The notes: generated by a model from the letters alone, not told the origin. 64,000 nt of DNA from Rhizobium rosettiformans W3 (GCF_004912135.1 NZ_STGU01000010.1:62001-126000), one strand, 5' to 3'. Numbered from the stretch's first letter, positions 51,046 to 61,469 are shown. Made by a program: numbers and translations.

Positions 51046-52842
51046 TCAGAATTCCTGCCACTCGTCCTGCTTCAGAGCCGCATTGCCATGCACTGGGGCA
51101 GGGCGGGACGGTGCTTTTCGCGGGGCGCTGGTCGGCGTTGCGGGTGCTGCGACTCGTGGGGCTGCGTGGCTTGTCGGCGCAGCGCTCTGCTTGCCGGCAT
51201 AGTGCAGGCCGAGCGTGAAGCGCGAGATGAACTGGCGCAGGCGCTGGGTTTCCGTGGCAAGCGTCGCACTTGCCGCATTGGATTCCTCCACCATCGCCGC
51301 GTTCTGCTGGGTCACCTGGTCCATCTGGTTGACGGCCGAGTTGACCTCCGAAAGGCCGGTCGCCTGTTCGCGGGCCGAGCTCGCAATCGCCTGCATGTGG
51401 TCGTTGACCGCCACAATATTGTCCTGGATCGTCTTCAGCGCCTCGCCGGTCTCACTGACCAGCTTCACACCGTTCTTCACCTCTTCCGACGAATTGCGGA
51501 TCAGTTCCTTGATCTCCTTGGCCGCCTGCGCCGAGCGCTGGGCGAGCTCGCGCACTTCCTGGGCGACAACCGCAAAGCCCTTGCCCGCCTCACCCGCACG
51601 GGCGGCTTCGACGCCAGCGTTCAGCGCCAAAAGGTTGGTCTGGAAGGCGATCTCGTCGATCACGCCAATGATGTTCGAAATCTGGTTCGATGACTGCTCG
51701 ATGCGCGCCATGGCCCCGACGGCCTCGGCAACGATCTGGCCGGAGCGCGTGGCGCTCGTATCGGCGGCCTGGGTCGCATGACGGGCTTCCTCCGCGCGCT
51801 TGGAAGCATTGTTGACGTTGACGGTGATTTCGTCGAGCGCCGCCGCCGTCTCCTCGAGCGAAGCCGCCTGCTGTTCGGTGCGCTTCGACAGATCCTCGGC
51901 GCTTGAACTGATCTCACGGCTGCCGCTGTCGATCAGATCCGTCGACTGGGCGACCGCGCCGAGTGTCGTCGCAAGCTGGCTCACTGCTTCGTTCAGATTG
52001 GTCCGCAGCGATTCGAAATCCGGAGCGAAGGCCTGATCTATGTTGAAGCTGACATCGCCCTTGGCAAGACGTCCAAGCGCGTCGCCGATGGTGTCCACGG
52101 CCGTCACACGCTCCGTCACATCGGTTGCGAACTTGACCACCTTGGTCACGCGACCGCGGTCATCGAGGATCGGATTGTAGGAGGCGTTGATGACGACCTT
52201 CTTGCCGCCTTTACCGTAGCGCGTGAATTCGGCCGCCTGAAACTTGCCGGCTCTCAACGCCGTCCAGAAGTCCTGATAGTCGGAGGTCCTGGCGTAGTCG
52301 GGATCGATGAAGAGGCTGTGATGTTTGCCCTTGATTTCGTCCATCCGGTAGCCGAGCGCATCGAGGAAATTCTGGTTTGCCGAGACCACCTCGCCCTCTG
52401 GCGTGAACTCGATGATGGCCTGCACGCGGCTGATGGCCTCCATCTGGTTCTGGAAGTCGAGATTCTGCAGCCGCTCTTTGGCGTTTGCCCATTCCACGAC
52501 GAAGCCCGTGGTCTTGGAGCCGCTCTTCAATGGCGTCACGATCAGATCGAAGGCCCGTTGGCCGACCCAGATGGTCGCCTTGTGCTGGTTCTGCAGGCTC
52601 GCCAGCATGTTGCGCTGGTGGCCCGGGTTCTTGTGGAAGATGTCGATATTGCTGCCGATGAGCTTTGCAAAATCGAAGCGCGGCAATTCCTTCTTCAGGT
52701 CGCTTTCTGCTTCCCTGAGAAGGTTCTTCACGGCGGAGTTCATATAGCGGATATTGAGCTTTTCATCCGCGATCATGATGTTGGCGGTGATTACTTCCAG
52801 TGACTCGAGCTGCGCACGGGTGTTGGAGGGCATTCCGAACAT
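51046..52842 (-). CDS. Soluble PAS-domain chemoreceptor with CheR-docking tail
   Basis: The 598-aa methyl-accepting chemotaxis protein has no membrane segment. It has two PAS-type domains (about residues 10-120 and 130-250; the second with [20 protein letters not shown]), a short HAMP-like stretch and the signalling domain with [20 protein letters not shown]. The C-terminal EWQEF resembles the xWxxF pentapeptide that tethers CheR and CheB. The ATG at 52842 follows AAAGGA; an in-frame ATG at 52986 has no support. It may sense redox or energy state, as Aer-type receptors do. Confidence 0.92.
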   Translation of the reverse strand: MFGMPSNTRAQLESLEVITANIMIADEKLNIRYMNSAVKNLLREAESDLKKELPRFDFAKLIGSNIDIFHKNPGHQRNMLASLQNQHKATIWVGQRAFDLIVTPLKSGSKTTGFVVEWANAKERLQNLDFQNQMEAISRVQAIIEFTPEGEVVSANQNFLDALGYRMDEIKGKHHSLFIDPDYARTSDYQDFWTALRAGKFQAAEFTRYGKGGKKVVINASYNPILDDRGRVTKVVKFATDVTERVTAVDTIGDALGRLAKGDVSFNIDQAFAPDFESLRTNLNEAVSQLATTLGAVAQSTDLIDSGSREISSSAEDLSKRTEQQAASLEETAAALDEITVNVNNASKRAEEARHATQAADTSATRSGQIVAEAVGAMARIEQSSNQISNIIGVIDEIAFQTNLLALNAGVEAARAGEAGKGFAVVAQEVRELAQRSAQAAKEIKELIRNSSEEVKNGVKLVSETGEALKTIQDNIVAVNDHMQAIASSAREQATGLSEVNSAVNQMDQVTQQNAAMVEESNAASATLATETQRLRQFISRFTLGLHYAGKQSAAPTSHAAPRVAAPATPTSAPRKAPSRPAPVHGNAALKQDEWQEF

Positions 52843-52939
52843 AGTTTTGGTCCTTTGGCCAAGCTTTGATGACGAACCCCGGCTGCAGGACAGTCGAAGG
52901 TAGACAAACAGCGGACCACAAGACCGATTTTGTTCTTTG

Positions 52940-52985
52940 TGTATATCTTGTTGATTCCGAACGTTTTTCTGGATCAAGATATACA
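52940..52985. promoter_or_regulatory. 11-bp inverted repeat upstream of the PAS chemoreceptor
   Basis: TGTATATCTTG (52940-52950) and CAAGATATACA (52975-52985) are perfect complements with 24 nt between, about 100 nt upstream of the chemoreceptor start. A second, shorter pairing (TTGAT with ATCAA) is possible inside. It could be an operator or a transcript hairpin. Confidence 0.5.
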
Positions 52986-53064
52986 AAATTAGAAGTGTCG
53001 AATGTGTTAATATGCGAGCAAACGACGCATGCCGTAGACAAAAGTCTTGTAAATCAAGGATGAC

Positions 53065-53090
53065 AAAAAGGCCGCGATCGCTCGCGGCCT
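53065..53090 (-). terminator. Terminator of the zwf-pgl-edd operon
   Basis: AGGCCGCGA (53069-53077) pairs with TCGCGGCCT (53082-53090) over TCGC; on the minus strand it is followed by a run of T. It lies 27 nt after the edd stop. Confidence 0.85.
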
Positions 53091-53116
53091 CAGACCCTTC
53101 AGTTCAGGAATGCGTA

Positions 53117-54934
53117 TCAGAACAAGACGCTGGCGCCCTGGTCGGCCGGTCCGGCAATTCGCCGGAAGCTTGCGAATAGCTCGCGTCCCATGCCGAATTC
53201 GTTGCCATCGAGATCAGTGGTTGCCAGCGGCCGCGCATGGAACTCTGCGGCATCGACGAGCACTTCCAACGTACCGGCCACGGCATCGAGACGAACGATG
53301 TCGCCGTCCTTGATCTTGGCGATCGCGCCGCCGTCCACGGCCTCGGGCGTCACATGGATCGCAGCCGGCACCTTGCCGGAGGCGCCCGACATGCGTCCGT
53401 CGGTGACGAGCGCCACCTTGAAGCCACGATCCTGAAGGACGCCGAGCGGCGGGGTCAGGCGGTGCAGTTCCGGCATGCCGTTCGCCTTAGGACCCTGGAA
53501 CCGGACGACGGCAACGAAGTCCTTTTCCAGCTTGCCGGCCTTGAACGCGTCCTGCAGTTCCTGCTGGTCGTTGAAGACGATGGCCGGTGCCTCGACGACA
53601 TGGCGCTCCGGCTTCACGGCGGAGATCTTGATGACCGCCTTGCCGAGATTGCCGGTCAGCATCTTCAAGCCGCCATTCGCCTGGAACGGCTTGTCGATCG
53701 TCGTCAGAACCTTCGGATCGGCGCTGACCTCGGCGGCCGGCTCGCGATGCACGGTGCCGTCATCGGCAAGCTTGGGATCGATCGTGTAGGCGGCGAGACC
53801 CTGGCCATAGACGGTGCGCACGTCGTCATGCAGATAGCCGGCCTTCAAGAGCTGCTTGATCAGGAAGCCCATGCCGCCGGCGGCGTGGAAGTGGTTCACG
53901 TCCGCAAGCCCGTTCGGATAGACGCGGGCAAGCAGCGGCACGATGTCGGAGAGCTCCGAAATATCCTGCCAGGTGAGCTGGATGCCGCCGGCACGCGCCA
54001 TGGCGATCAGGTGGATCGTGTGGTTGGTCGAGCCGCCGGTTGCATGCAGGCCGACAACGCCGTTGACGATCGAGCGCTCGTCGATCATCTCGCCGGCCGG
54101 CGTGAACTCGTTGCCGAGTGCGGTGATGGCGAGTGCCCGCTTCGCCGCTTCCTTGGTCAGGGCGTCGCGCAGCGGCGTGCCCGGATTGATGAAGGAGGCA
54201 CCCGGCAGGTGGAAGCCCATGATCTCCATCAGCATCTGGTTCGAATTGGCCGTGCCGTAGAAGGTGCAGGTGCCGGGGCCGTGATAGGATTTGGATTCCG
54301 CTTCGAGCAGTTCGGCGCGACCGACCTTGCCCTCGGCATAGAGCTGGCGGATGCGTGACTTCTCGTCGTTCGGCAGGCCCGAGGTCATCGGTCCTGCGGG
54401 GATGAAGACCGAGGGCAGGTGACCGAAGGTGAGGGCAGCGATCATCAGGCCCGGCACGATCTTGTCGCAGACACCGAGATAGACGGCCGCATCAAACATG
54501 TTGTGGCTGAGGCCGATGCCGGCTGCCATGGCGATGGCGTCCCGCGAGAAGAGCGAGAGCTCCATCCCCGGCTGGCCCTGGGTCACGCCGTCGCACATGG
54601 CCGGGACGCCGCCCGCAACCTGTGCCACGCCGCCGGCTTCGGAAGCCGCCTGGCGGATCAGCGCCGGATAGGTCTCGAACGGTTGGTGCGCAGAGAGCAT
54701 GTCGTTATAAGCGGTGATGATGCCGAGGTTCGGCACCACGTCACCGGCCAGCGCTTCTTTGTCCCTGGGGGAACAGACGGCAAAGCCATGGGCAAGGTTG
54801 CCGCAGGACAGGGTCGAGCGGTGCACGCCCTTGGAAATCGCACGGCGTGTGCGGTCGAGATAGGCTTCGCGGGTCGGCTTGGATCGCTCGACGATCCTCT
54901 TGGTGATGGCTTCGATACGGCTGTCTGCACTCAT
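53117..54934 (-). CDS. edd: Phosphogluconate dehydratase Edd
   Basis: Edd converts 6-phosphogluconate to 2-keto-3-deoxy-6-phosphogluconate in the Entner-Doudoroff pathway. The 605-aa product is of the IlvD/Edd iron-sulfur family ([39 protein letters not shown] in part, and [12 protein letters not shown]). The ATG at 54934 follows GAGGAG; a longer frame to 54985 has less support. It is third in zwf-pgl-edd. The aldolase gene eda is not in the window. Confidence 0.96.
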   Translation of the reverse strand: MSADSRIEAITKRIVERSKPTREAYLDRTRRAISKGVHRSTLSCGNLAHGFAVCSPRDKEALAGDVVPNLGIITAYNDMLSAHQPFETYPALIRQAASEAGGVAQVAGGVPAMCDGVTQGQPGMELSLFSRDAIAMAAGIGLSHNMFDAAVYLGVCDKIVPGLMIAALTFGHLPSVFIPAGPMTSGLPNDEKSRIRQLYAEGKVGRAELLEAESKSYHGPGTCTFYGTANSNQMLMEIMGFHLPGASFINPGTPLRDALTKEAAKRALAITALGNEFTPAGEMIDERSIVNGVVGLHATGGSTNHTIHLIAMARAGGIQLTWQDISELSDIVPLLARVYPNGLADVNHFHAAGGMGFLIKQLLKAGYLHDDVRTVYGQGLAAYTIDPKLADDGTVHREPAAEVSADPKVLTTIDKPFQANGGLKMLTGNLGKAVIKISAVKPERHVVEAPAIVFNDQQELQDAFKAGKLEKDFVAVVRFQGPKANGMPELHRLTPPLGVLQDRGFKVALVTDGRMSGASGKVPAAIHVTPEAVDGGAIAKIKDGDIVRLDAVAGTLEVLVDAAEFHARPLATTDLDGNEFGMGRELFASFRRIAGPADQGASVLF

Positions 54935-55058
54935 CGGATATGGCTCCTCGTCTGGCGCGGGCGCTTGAAGGCGCACATCGCGCAAAGGCCTCCTCGGCCG
55001 GGAAACTCGTCATTCGCGCATCAGCCCGCCGCATGTGCCGGCGGGCGAGGGCTCTCCC

Positions 55059-55757
55059 TCAGGGCGCCCAATAGATGTCGGGCGTCGTCTGGGCTCGTTC
55101 AAGAACGGCCCGGATCGGCATGTCCTTCTCGTCCGAGCCGGCCAGTGCCTTGTCCAGCACGGCTTTCTTTTCGCCGCCCTCGATATGCACGACCAGAAGA
55201 CCGGCATCATGCAGCGCTGAGAAGGAAAGCGTCAGCCGGGCTTCGCCTGCGCCCGGCGCTTCCATGGTCATGACGCGGCGCGGCTGCGAAAGATCAAGCG
55301 CCGCATCCAGATGGTCTCCGCCGGGGAAGAACGAGGCGGTGTGCCCGTCCGTACCCATTCCGAGGATCACGACATCGAAGGCCTTGGACATGCCGGGCAC
55401 GATCCCGGTTGCCGTCTTTGCAGCCTCCTCGATCGTGGCCTCAGGCCGATAAAGCGGCACGAACTCCGCCGCGGCCGCTTCATTCTTCAGCAGGTGCGTC
55501 TTCACCAGCAGATGGTTCGAACGCGGATTGTCTTCCGGGACGAAACGTTCATCGACCAGCGTCACCTTCACCTTGGCCCAATCCAGCGCCCGCGTCGACA
55601 GCGCCTCGAAAAATGCCTTGGGCGTGGAGCCGCCGGAAACGGCGAGCGTCGCCTCGCCTGCCTTGGCGATCGCCGCAGACAGGGCCGTGGCCACGGCGTC
55701 TGCAAGCCCGTTTGCGAGGGCTGCACCTGTCTCGAATGTCTTCATGTGATGCGCCAT
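55059..55757 (-). CDS. pgl: 6-phosphogluconolactonase Pgl (DevB type)
   Basis: Pgl hydrolyses 6-phosphogluconolactone to 6-phosphogluconate. The 232-aa product has the DevB pattern: LAVSGGSTPKAFFEAL, WAKVKVTLVDERFVPEDNPR and VVILGMGTDGHTASFFPGG. The start at 55757 is 11 nt after the zwf stop and has GGAAG upstream; an ATG 4 codons later is also possible. Confidence 0.95.
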   Translation of the reverse strand: MAHHMKTFETGAALANGLADAVATALSAAIAKAGEATLAVSGGSTPKAFFEALSTRALDWAKVKVTLVDERFVPEDNPRSNHLLVKTHLLKNEAAAAEFVPLYRPEATIEEAAKTATGIVPGMSKAFDVVILGMGTDGHTASFFPGGDHLDAALDLSQPRRVMTMEAPGAGEARLTLSFSALHDAGLLVVHIEGGEKKAVLDKALAGSDEKDMPIRAVLERAQTTPDIYWAP

Positions 55758-55768
55758 CGCTTCCGGCC

Positions 55769-57241
55769 TCAGTCGTTTTCGTGCCAGGTACGGCCGTCAC
55801 GCTCGATGAGCGCGATGGCCTGGCTGGGGCCCCATGTGCCGGAGGTATAGCCTTGCGCTTTCTGGCCAATCTCTTCCCAGGATTTCAGGATCGGATCGCA
55901 CCAGTTCCACGCTGCCTCGACTTCGTCGCGGCGCATGAACAGCGTCTGGTTCGAGCGGATGACGTCCATCAGCAGGCGCTCATAGGCGTCCGGATTGCGC
56001 ACGTCGAAGGCCTGGGCGAAGCTCATGTCGAGGGATACGTGGCGCAGGCGCATGCCGCCCGGGCCCGGATCCTTGATCATCAGCCACTGCTTCACGCCTT
56101 CGTCCGGCTGCAGACGGATGACCAGCTTGTTGGCCTCGATGCGTCCGGCGTTTTCGCCGAAGATCGAATGCGGGATCGGCTTGAAGGCGATGACGATCTC
56201 CGACATGCGGGTGGCGAGCCGCTTGCCGGTGCGCAGGTAGAAGGGCACGCCCGCCCAGCGCCAGTTGTTGATCTCTGCCTTGATCGCGACGAAAGTTTCC
56301 GTGTCGGACAGGGCGCCCAGTTCTTCCTGGTAGCCGTTGACTGCACCACCGGCCGAAGCGCCGGCGCGGTACTGGCCGCGCACCGTCTGCTTCTCGACAT
56401 TGGCCGGTGTGATCGGCTTCAGCGAGCGCAGCACTTTCAGCTTCTCGTCACGCACGGCTTCGGCGTCGAGCGAGGAGGGGGCTTCCATGGCCACAAGGCA
56501 GAGCAGCTGCAGGATATGGTTCTGCACCATGTCACGCAGAGCGCCGGCCTTGTCGTAATAGGTCACACGGCCTTCGAGACCGACGGATTCGGCGACCGTG
56601 ATCTGCACATGGTCGATGTGTGCGGAGTTCCACAGCGGCTCGTAGAGCGCATTGGCAAAGCGCAGCGCCATCAGGTTCTGCACCGTCTCCTTGCCGAGAT
56701 AGTGGTCGATACGGAAGATCTGGTCTTCCTTGAACACCTTGCCGATCGTGTCGTTGAGGATCTGCGCCGAGGCAAGGTCGCGGCCGATCGGCTTTTCAAC
56801 GACGATGCGGGTCGACTTGGTGATCAGCTTGTGATCGCGGATCTTGTCGGCGATGTCGCCGAAGATCGACGGCGAAACGGCGAGATAGAAGGCCCGGACG
56901 ATGTCCTTGCCCTGATCGAGCAGCTTCTTCAGATCTTCCCAACCCTGGTCGGACTTCGCATCGACGGAGACGTAGAAGACGCGGGCGAGGAACTTCGCAA
57001 CTTCCGCCTCTTCGAGTTCCTCTGCCTTCAGATGCTCATGAAGCGCATCGAGCGTGAACTTGCGATACTCCTCATGCGTCATCGCCGTGCGTGAGGCACC
57101 GATGATGCGTGTCGGCTCAGTCAGCTGGCCGGCCAACTGGCGGTGAAACAACGCCGGCAGAAGCTTGCGCTCGGCCAAGTCGCCGGTGCCGCCGAAGACG
57201 ACGTAGTCAAAGGGTTCAACGGGGATGATCTGGCTGCTCAT
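55769..57241 (-). CDS. zwf: Glucose-6-phosphate 1-dehydrogenase Zwf
   Basis: Zwf oxidises glucose-6-phosphate to the lactone with NAD(P). The 490-aa product starts MSSQIIPVEPFDYVVFGGTG, has the nucleotide-binding GGTGDLAERKLLP, RVVVEKPIGRDL, and the active-site RIDHYLGKETVQNL. The ATG at 57241 has GAGAG 6 nt before it; another ATG lies two codons upstream. First gene of the operon, and a terminator upstream isolates it from the puuA/puuB-like pair. Confidence 0.96.
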   Translation of the reverse strand: MSSQIIPVEPFDYVVFGGTGDLAERKLLPALFHRQLAGQLTEPTRIIGASRTAMTHEEYRKFTLDALHEHLKAEELEEAEVAKFLARVFYVSVDAKSDQGWEDLKKLLDQGKDIVRAFYLAVSPSIFGDIADKIRDHKLITKSTRIVVEKPIGRDLASAQILNDTIGKVFKEDQIFRIDHYLGKETVQNLMALRFANALYEPLWNSAHIDHVQITVAESVGLEGRVTYYDKAGALRDMVQNHILQLLCLVAMEAPSSLDAEAVRDEKLKVLRSLKPITPANVEKQTVRGQYRAGASAGGAVNGYQEELGALSDTETFVAIKAEINNWRWAGVPFYLRTGKRLATRMSEIVIAFKPIPHSIFGENAGRIEANKLVIRLQPDEGVKQWLMIKDPGPGGMRLRHVSLDMSFAQAFDVRNPDAYERLLMDVIRSNQTLFMRRDEVEAAWNWCDPILKSWEEIGQKAQGYTSGTWGPSQAIALIERDGRTWHEND

Positions 57242-57293
57242 GCGCATCTCTCGTTCGGCAAATTCGTTGGACAGGTTCTAATCTAATCGATTT

Positions 57294-57322
57294 AAAAAAG
57301 CCACCCCGATAGGGTGGTTTTT
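57294..57322. terminator. Terminator upstream of zwf, ending the puuA/puuB-like operon
   Basis: CCACCC (57301-57306) pairs with GGGTGG (57312-57317), extended by A-T pairs; T runs follow on both strands. Only minus-strand genes lie on either side, so it should end transcription from the 57427-60163 pair. Confidence 0.85.
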
Positions 57323-57376
57323 GTCGTGGGACGTCGCAGAGAGGATGAACAAACCGTGTTCTGCGACAATCCAACA

Positions 57377-57415
57377 CACCCGCCGGGATCGTATGCGATC
57401 TGCGGTCGGCGGGTG
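57377..57415. repeat. Palindromic element after the oxidoreductase gene
   Basis: CACCCGCCG (57377-57385) and CGGCGGGTG (57407-57415) form a 9-bp outer stem, with an inner GATCG/CGATC hairpin. It begins 11 nt after the minus-strand stop. Its outer arms are the same as those of the hairpin at 86-116. Confidence 0.55.
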
Positions 57416-57426
57416 ACACTTTCGGC

Positions 57427-58713
57427 TCAGAATCGGTCGCGCAGCGCGTACCAGGTGAGCGCGAGAAACAGCAGCGGCTTGCGAAGGCTGGCCCCGCCGG
57501 GGAACGGCGGGATCTTCAGGTCCTTGAGGACGTCGAGTTCCCGCGCATTGCCCGCCACCGTGTCGGCATACATCTTGCCGGAATAGTTCGACAACATGAC
57601 GCCATGACCGGAATAGCCGGCAAGCGACGTGACGCCGGGCATGACATCCCGGGCAAACGGTTTGCGTGGCAGCGTGATCCCGACCGAACCGCCCCAGCCA
57701 TGGGTGATCTCGATATCCTTGAGATCCGGATAGATCTCGGCAATCTGCCGACGGATGTGGCTGGAGATATCCCGCGGACTGTCGGCCGTGTAAGCCTCCC
57801 GCCCGCCAAACAGCAGCCGCCCGTCGCGGCTCTTGCGGAAGTAGCGCACCACGAAGCGGCTGTCGGCAACGGCTTCCGAACCGCGCAGCACCTGCGGAAA
57901 CTTGGTCAGCGGCACGGTTGCGCCAATGAACGACCGGATCGGCATGACATGCGACGCCGTCACGGGCTCCAGATTGCCGATATAGGCGTTTGTCGCAATC
58001 AGCACGCGGTCCGCGGTGATCGTGCCCTTGGGCGTGTCGATGAAAGTCTTGCCGCTCGCCTGGCGAATGGCGCTGGCCGGGGTCATCTCGTGGATCTTTG
58101 CGCCGGCTTCGGCCGCCACGCGGGCAAGCCCGACCAGCAGCTTCAGCGGATGGATATGCCCGGTCCCGGTATCACGCACGCCGTAATGGTAGCGCGTGGA
58201 TCCCACCCGCTCATGGGTCTCCTCGCGGTCCATGAAGGAGATGTGCGGATAGCCGTAGCGCACCGCCATGATCTCCGCGTCGTGTCGATAGTCCGATTCC
58301 CAGCCCCGCTTGTGCGCAACGTTCAACTGGCCGGGCATGTATTCGATGTCGATGCCATGCTGCTCGGCGAAGTCGATGAGGTAGCGCTTGGCGTTTTCCG
58401 CCATGTCGAACAGCGCCTTGGAGCGCTCGAAGCCAAGCTCCGCCTCGAGCTCGCCCGGCCAGGCGCGCTGGCCGGTGCCGAGCTGTCCGCCATTGCGGCC
58501 GGAGGCGCCGTCGCCGAAGCGGCTGCCCTCGATCAGAACGACGGACACCCCGAGACGCGCGAGATTGTAGGCGGCCTGCAGGCCGGTGAAACCGCCGCCG
58601 ATGATGGCGACGTCAGTGGTGACGGAACCGTCGAGACCAGGATATTCCGGGCGCTCGCCGACACTGTCCTGATACCAGGAGATCCCCGGCGCGATCGGGC
58701 TTTGCCATGTCAT
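57427..58713 (-). CDS. FAD-dependent oxidoreductase, gamma-glutamylputrescine oxidase (PuuB) type
   Basis: The 428-aa product is of the D-amino acid oxidase/PuuB family: FAD-binding DVAIIGGGFTGLQAAYNLAR, GRNGGQLGTGQR, and C-terminal LAGYSGHGVMLSNYSGK with PFPGGASLRKPLL. With the PuuA-like gene 13 bp upstream it probably oxidises a gamma-glutamylated polyamine or similar amine. The substrate is inferred from pairing, not shown. Confidence 0.85.
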   Translation of the reverse strand: MTWQSPIAPGISWYQDSVGERPEYPGLDGSVTTDVAIIGGGFTGLQAAYNLARLGVSVVLIEGSRFGDGASGRNGGQLGTGQRAWPGELEAELGFERSKALFDMAENAKRYLIDFAEQHGIDIEYMPGQLNVAHKRGWESDYRHDAEIMAVRYGYPHISFMDREETHERVGSTRYHYGVRDTGTGHIHPLKLLVGLARVAAEAGAKIHEMTPASAIRQASGKTFIDTPKGTITADRVLIATNAYIGNLEPVTASHVMPIRSFIGATVPLTKFPQVLRGSEAVADSRFVVRYFRKSRDGRLLFGGREAYTADSPRDISSHIRRQIAEIYPDLKDIEITHGWGGSVGITLPRKPFARDVMPGVTSLAGYSGHGVMLSNYSGKMYADTVAGNARELDVLKDLKIPPFPGGASLRKPLLFLALTWYALRDRF

Positions 58714-58726
58714 GAACGCGCGTCCC

Positions 58727-60163
58727 TCACACGTTGAGCAGGAGGAATTCGCGTTCCCACGGACTGATCACCTGCATGAAGGTCTCGAATTCCCCGCGTT
58801 TGACGCCGGCATAGATGCCGATGAACTCGGAGCCGAAGACTTCGTTGAAGTCGGGCTCGCTTTCCAGCAGGGCAACCGCTTCCAGCAGGCCGCGCGGCAG
58901 GTCGACCGAGCCTTCGTTTTCGGACCCCTCGGCGGCAGCCGTCGGTTCGATTTCCTTGACGATCCCGAGATAGCCGCAGGCAAGCGACGCCGCGAGCGCG
59001 AGATAGGGATTGGCATCCGAACTCGGCAGGCGGTTCTCGACGCGCCGCGCGGCCGCATCCGAAACCGGCACACGGAAGGCTGTCGTGCGGTTATCGTAGC
59101 CCCAGGCATTGTTGACCGGTGCCGCCATGTCTGGCGTCAGGCGGCGATAGGAGTTCACATAGGGCGCCAGCATCACAAGCGAGCTCGGCACATATTTCTG
59201 CATGCCGCCGATGAAGTGGAAGAACTCCGGCGAGGCCGAGCCGTCGGGATTGGAAAAGACGTTCTTGCCCGTCTTGATATCGACGACCGACTGGTGGATG
59301 TGCATGGCCGAGCCCGGCTGGCCCTGCATGGGCTTCGCCATGAAGGTCGCATAGATCCCGTGCTTAAGCGCCGCCTCGCGGATCGTGCGCTTGAACATGA
59401 AGACCTGGTCGGCAAGCTCGATAGGATTGCCGTGACGCAGGTTGATCTCGAGCTGGGCCGGACCCTCCTCATGGATCAGCGTGTCGATCTCCAGACCCTG
59501 CTTTTCCGAGAAGTGGTAGATATCGTCGATCAACTCGTCGAACTCGTTGATCCCGGCGATCGAATACCCCTGGCCACCGACGATCGATCGGCCGGAACGG
59601 CCCTTCGGCGGGTGCAGCGGATAGTCCGGGTCGTCGTTCATCGCGACTAGGTAGAACTCGATTTCCGGTGCTACGACCGGCTTCCAGCCCTTCTCCTCGT
59701 AGAGCCGCAGCACGTTCTTCAACACGTTGCGTGGTGTGTACGAGACATTCTGGCCGTCAACATTGACGATGTCGCAGATCACCTGCGCCGTCGGATCGCT
59801 TTCCCATGGCACGACCGAAAGGGTCGAGAGATCGGGCACCAGCTTCAGGTCGCTGTCGCGCGGCTCGTAGCGGAAGTTCTCGGTCTCATCGGGATATTCG
59901 CCGGAGATCGTATGGCGGTAAAGCGCCGAGGGAAGCGCCAGCGAGGTGTTCGACGTGAACTTCGACGACGGCATCATCTTGCCGCGGGGAACGCCGGCAA
60001 GGTCGGGCGTGATGCATTCGATGTCCTCGATGCCGCGGGCTCGCAGCCACGTCGCCGCTTCCTTCCAGTTCGAGACGCCGCGCTTCGATCCGGGGTCCGG
60101 CGGAATAACCGCCTTTTTGGAGGGCGCGCTCTGGGGTCTCAGCATGGATTTCTTCGCGGGCAT
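58727..60163 (-). CDS. Glutamine synthetase family ligase, gamma-glutamylpolyamine synthetase (PuuA) type
   Basis: The 478-aa product has the glutamine synthetase fold: DLAGVPRGKMMPSSKF, EIEFYLV, GPAQLEINLRH, MHIHQSV and the RVENRLPSSDANPYLALAAS ATP-site region (in part). This last pattern is of the PuuA-type subfamily rather than GlnA. It leads a two-gene operon with the PuuB-like oxidase. It is divergent from the flavoprotein gene at 60288, with 124 bp between. Confidence 0.87.
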   Translation of the reverse strand: MPAKKSMLRPQSAPSKKAVIPPDPGSKRGVSNWKEAATWLRARGIEDIECITPDLAGVPRGKMMPSSKFTSNTSLALPSALYRHTISGEYPDETENFRYEPRDSDLKLVPDLSTLSVVPWESDPTAQVICDIVNVDGQNVSYTPRNVLKNVLRLYEEKGWKPVVAPEIEFYLVAMNDDPDYPLHPPKGRSGRSIVGGQGYSIAGINEFDELIDDIYHFSEKQGLEIDTLIHEEGPAQLEINLRHGNPIELADQVFMFKRTIREAALKHGIYATFMAKPMQGQPGSAMHIHQSVVDIKTGKNVFSNPDGSASPEFFHFIGGMQKYVPSSLVMLAPYVNSYRRLTPDMAAPVNNAWGYDNRTTAFRVPVSDAAARRVENRLPSSDANPYLALAASLACGYLGIVKEIEPTAAAEGSENEGSVDLPRGLLEAVALLESEPDFNEVFGSEFIGIYAGVKRGEFETFMQVISPWEREFLLLNV

Positions 60164-60287
60164 GTCTCACCGGTTGGTTGTTGATGCGGTCCATCATAGC
60201 CAGACTTTGCCCTTTGGCCAGCGGGACGCGTTGACTTTGATCATAAGTTTGTCGAGACAGACGGCGGATTCCCGGGAGCAATGGCCT

Positions 60288-61469
60288 ATGGCGAAGAAGT
60301 TTGACGTCGCGATCATCGGAGCCGGTGCCGCCGGCATGATGGCGGCTTTCACCGCCGGACGGCGGGGAAAATCGGTGATCGTGCTCGACCACGCCAAGGC
60401 ACCGGGCGAAAAGATCCGTATCTCCGGCGGGGGGCGCTGCAACTTCACCAACATCCATGCCGGGCCGAAGAACTACATCTCCGAGAACCCGCATTTCGCC
60501 AAGTCGGCACTCGCCCGCTACACGCCATCGGATTTCATCGCCATGGTCGATCGCCACAAGATCGCCTGGCATGAAAAGACCCTCGGCCAGCTCTTCTGCG
60601 ACGATAGCGCCAAGGACATTATCCGCATGTTGCTGGAAGAGATGCGGGCGGTGCAGGTGGATCTGCGCCTGTCCTGCGAGATCTCCGACATCGCCAAGGG
60701 TGTCGACGGCTTCCGCCTGTCGACCAGCGAAGGCCAGATCCTCGCAGACAATCTGGTGATGGCCTGCGGGGGCAAGTCGATCCCGAAGATGGGTGCGACC
60801 GGCTTTGCCTATCGCATCGCCGAGCAGTTCGGCCTGCCGGTCACGGAAACACGACCGGCTCTTGTGCCGCTGACGCTCGAACCCAACCTGCTGGGCGAAC
60901 TCTCTGAACTGTCAGGCGTTGCCGTCGATGCCGATGTCTCCTGTGGCAAGACCCGCTTTCACGAAGCGCTTCTCTTCACCCATCGCGGCCTGTCCGGTCC
61001 CTCCATTCTGCAGATATCGAGCTATTGGCGCGAGGGCGACGAGATCCAGCTTTCGCTAGAGCCGGGTATCGACATTCTCGACCACCTGAAGACGGCCAAG
61101 CGTGAAAATGGCCGCCAGCAGGTCCAGACCGTGCTCGCCCAGCATCTCCCGAAGCGTCTGGCCCAGTATCTGGCAGAGACCGCGAAGCTCGAACGTCCGC
61201 TCGCCGATCTGCCCGACAAGGCACTAGCCGCACTCACCGAGCGCATCCGCCGCTGGCCGATCAAACCGGCAGGCTCGGAAGGCTATCGCACGGCTGAGGT
61301 CACGCTGGGTGGGGTGGATACGAATGCCCTCGACAGCCGCTCCATGCAGGCCAAGACCGTGCCCGGCCTCTATTTCATCGGCGAATGCGTCGATGTCACG
61401 GGCTGGCTTGGCGGCTATAACTTCCAGTGGGCCTGGGCCTCAGGCCATGCGGCCGGCGAGGCCCTCTGA
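60288..61469 (+). CDS. HI0933/BaiN-family flavoprotein
   Basis: The 393-aa product starts MAKKFDVAIIGAGAAGMMAA, has RISGGGRCNFTNI, ACGGKSIPKMGATG and ends with GGYNFQWAWASGHAAGEAL, the marks of the HI0933/YhiN family of NAD(P)/FAD proteins. ATG at 60288 follows GGGAG. An open frame reaching back to 59946 overlaps the opposite gene and is not used. Function in most bacteria is unknown. Confidence 0.92.
   Translation: MAKKFDVAIIGAGAAGMMAAFTAGRRGKSVIVLDHAKAPGEKIRISGGGRCNFTNIHAGPKNYISENPHFAKSALARYTPSDFIAMVDRHKIAWHEKTLGQLFCDDSAKDIIRMLLEEMRAVQVDLRLSCEISDIAKGVDGFRLSTSEGQILADNLVMACGGKSIPKMGATGFAYRIAEQFGLPVTETRPALVPLTLEPNLLGELSELSGVAVDADVSCGKTRFHEALLFTHRGLSGPSILQISSYWREGDEIQLSLEPGIDILDHLKTAKRENGRQQVQTVLAQHLPKRLAQYLAETAKLERPLADLPDKALAALTERIRRWPIKPAGSEGYRTAEVTLGGVDTNALDSRSMQAKTVPGLYFIGECVDVTGWLGGYNFQWAWASGHAAGEAL

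Noticed and set aside
59946..60287. N-terminal extension of the HI0933-family flavoprotein
   Set aside because: It overlaps the opposite PuuA-like gene and has no family similarity; the ATG at 60288 has a ribosome site and begins the FAD-binding motif.
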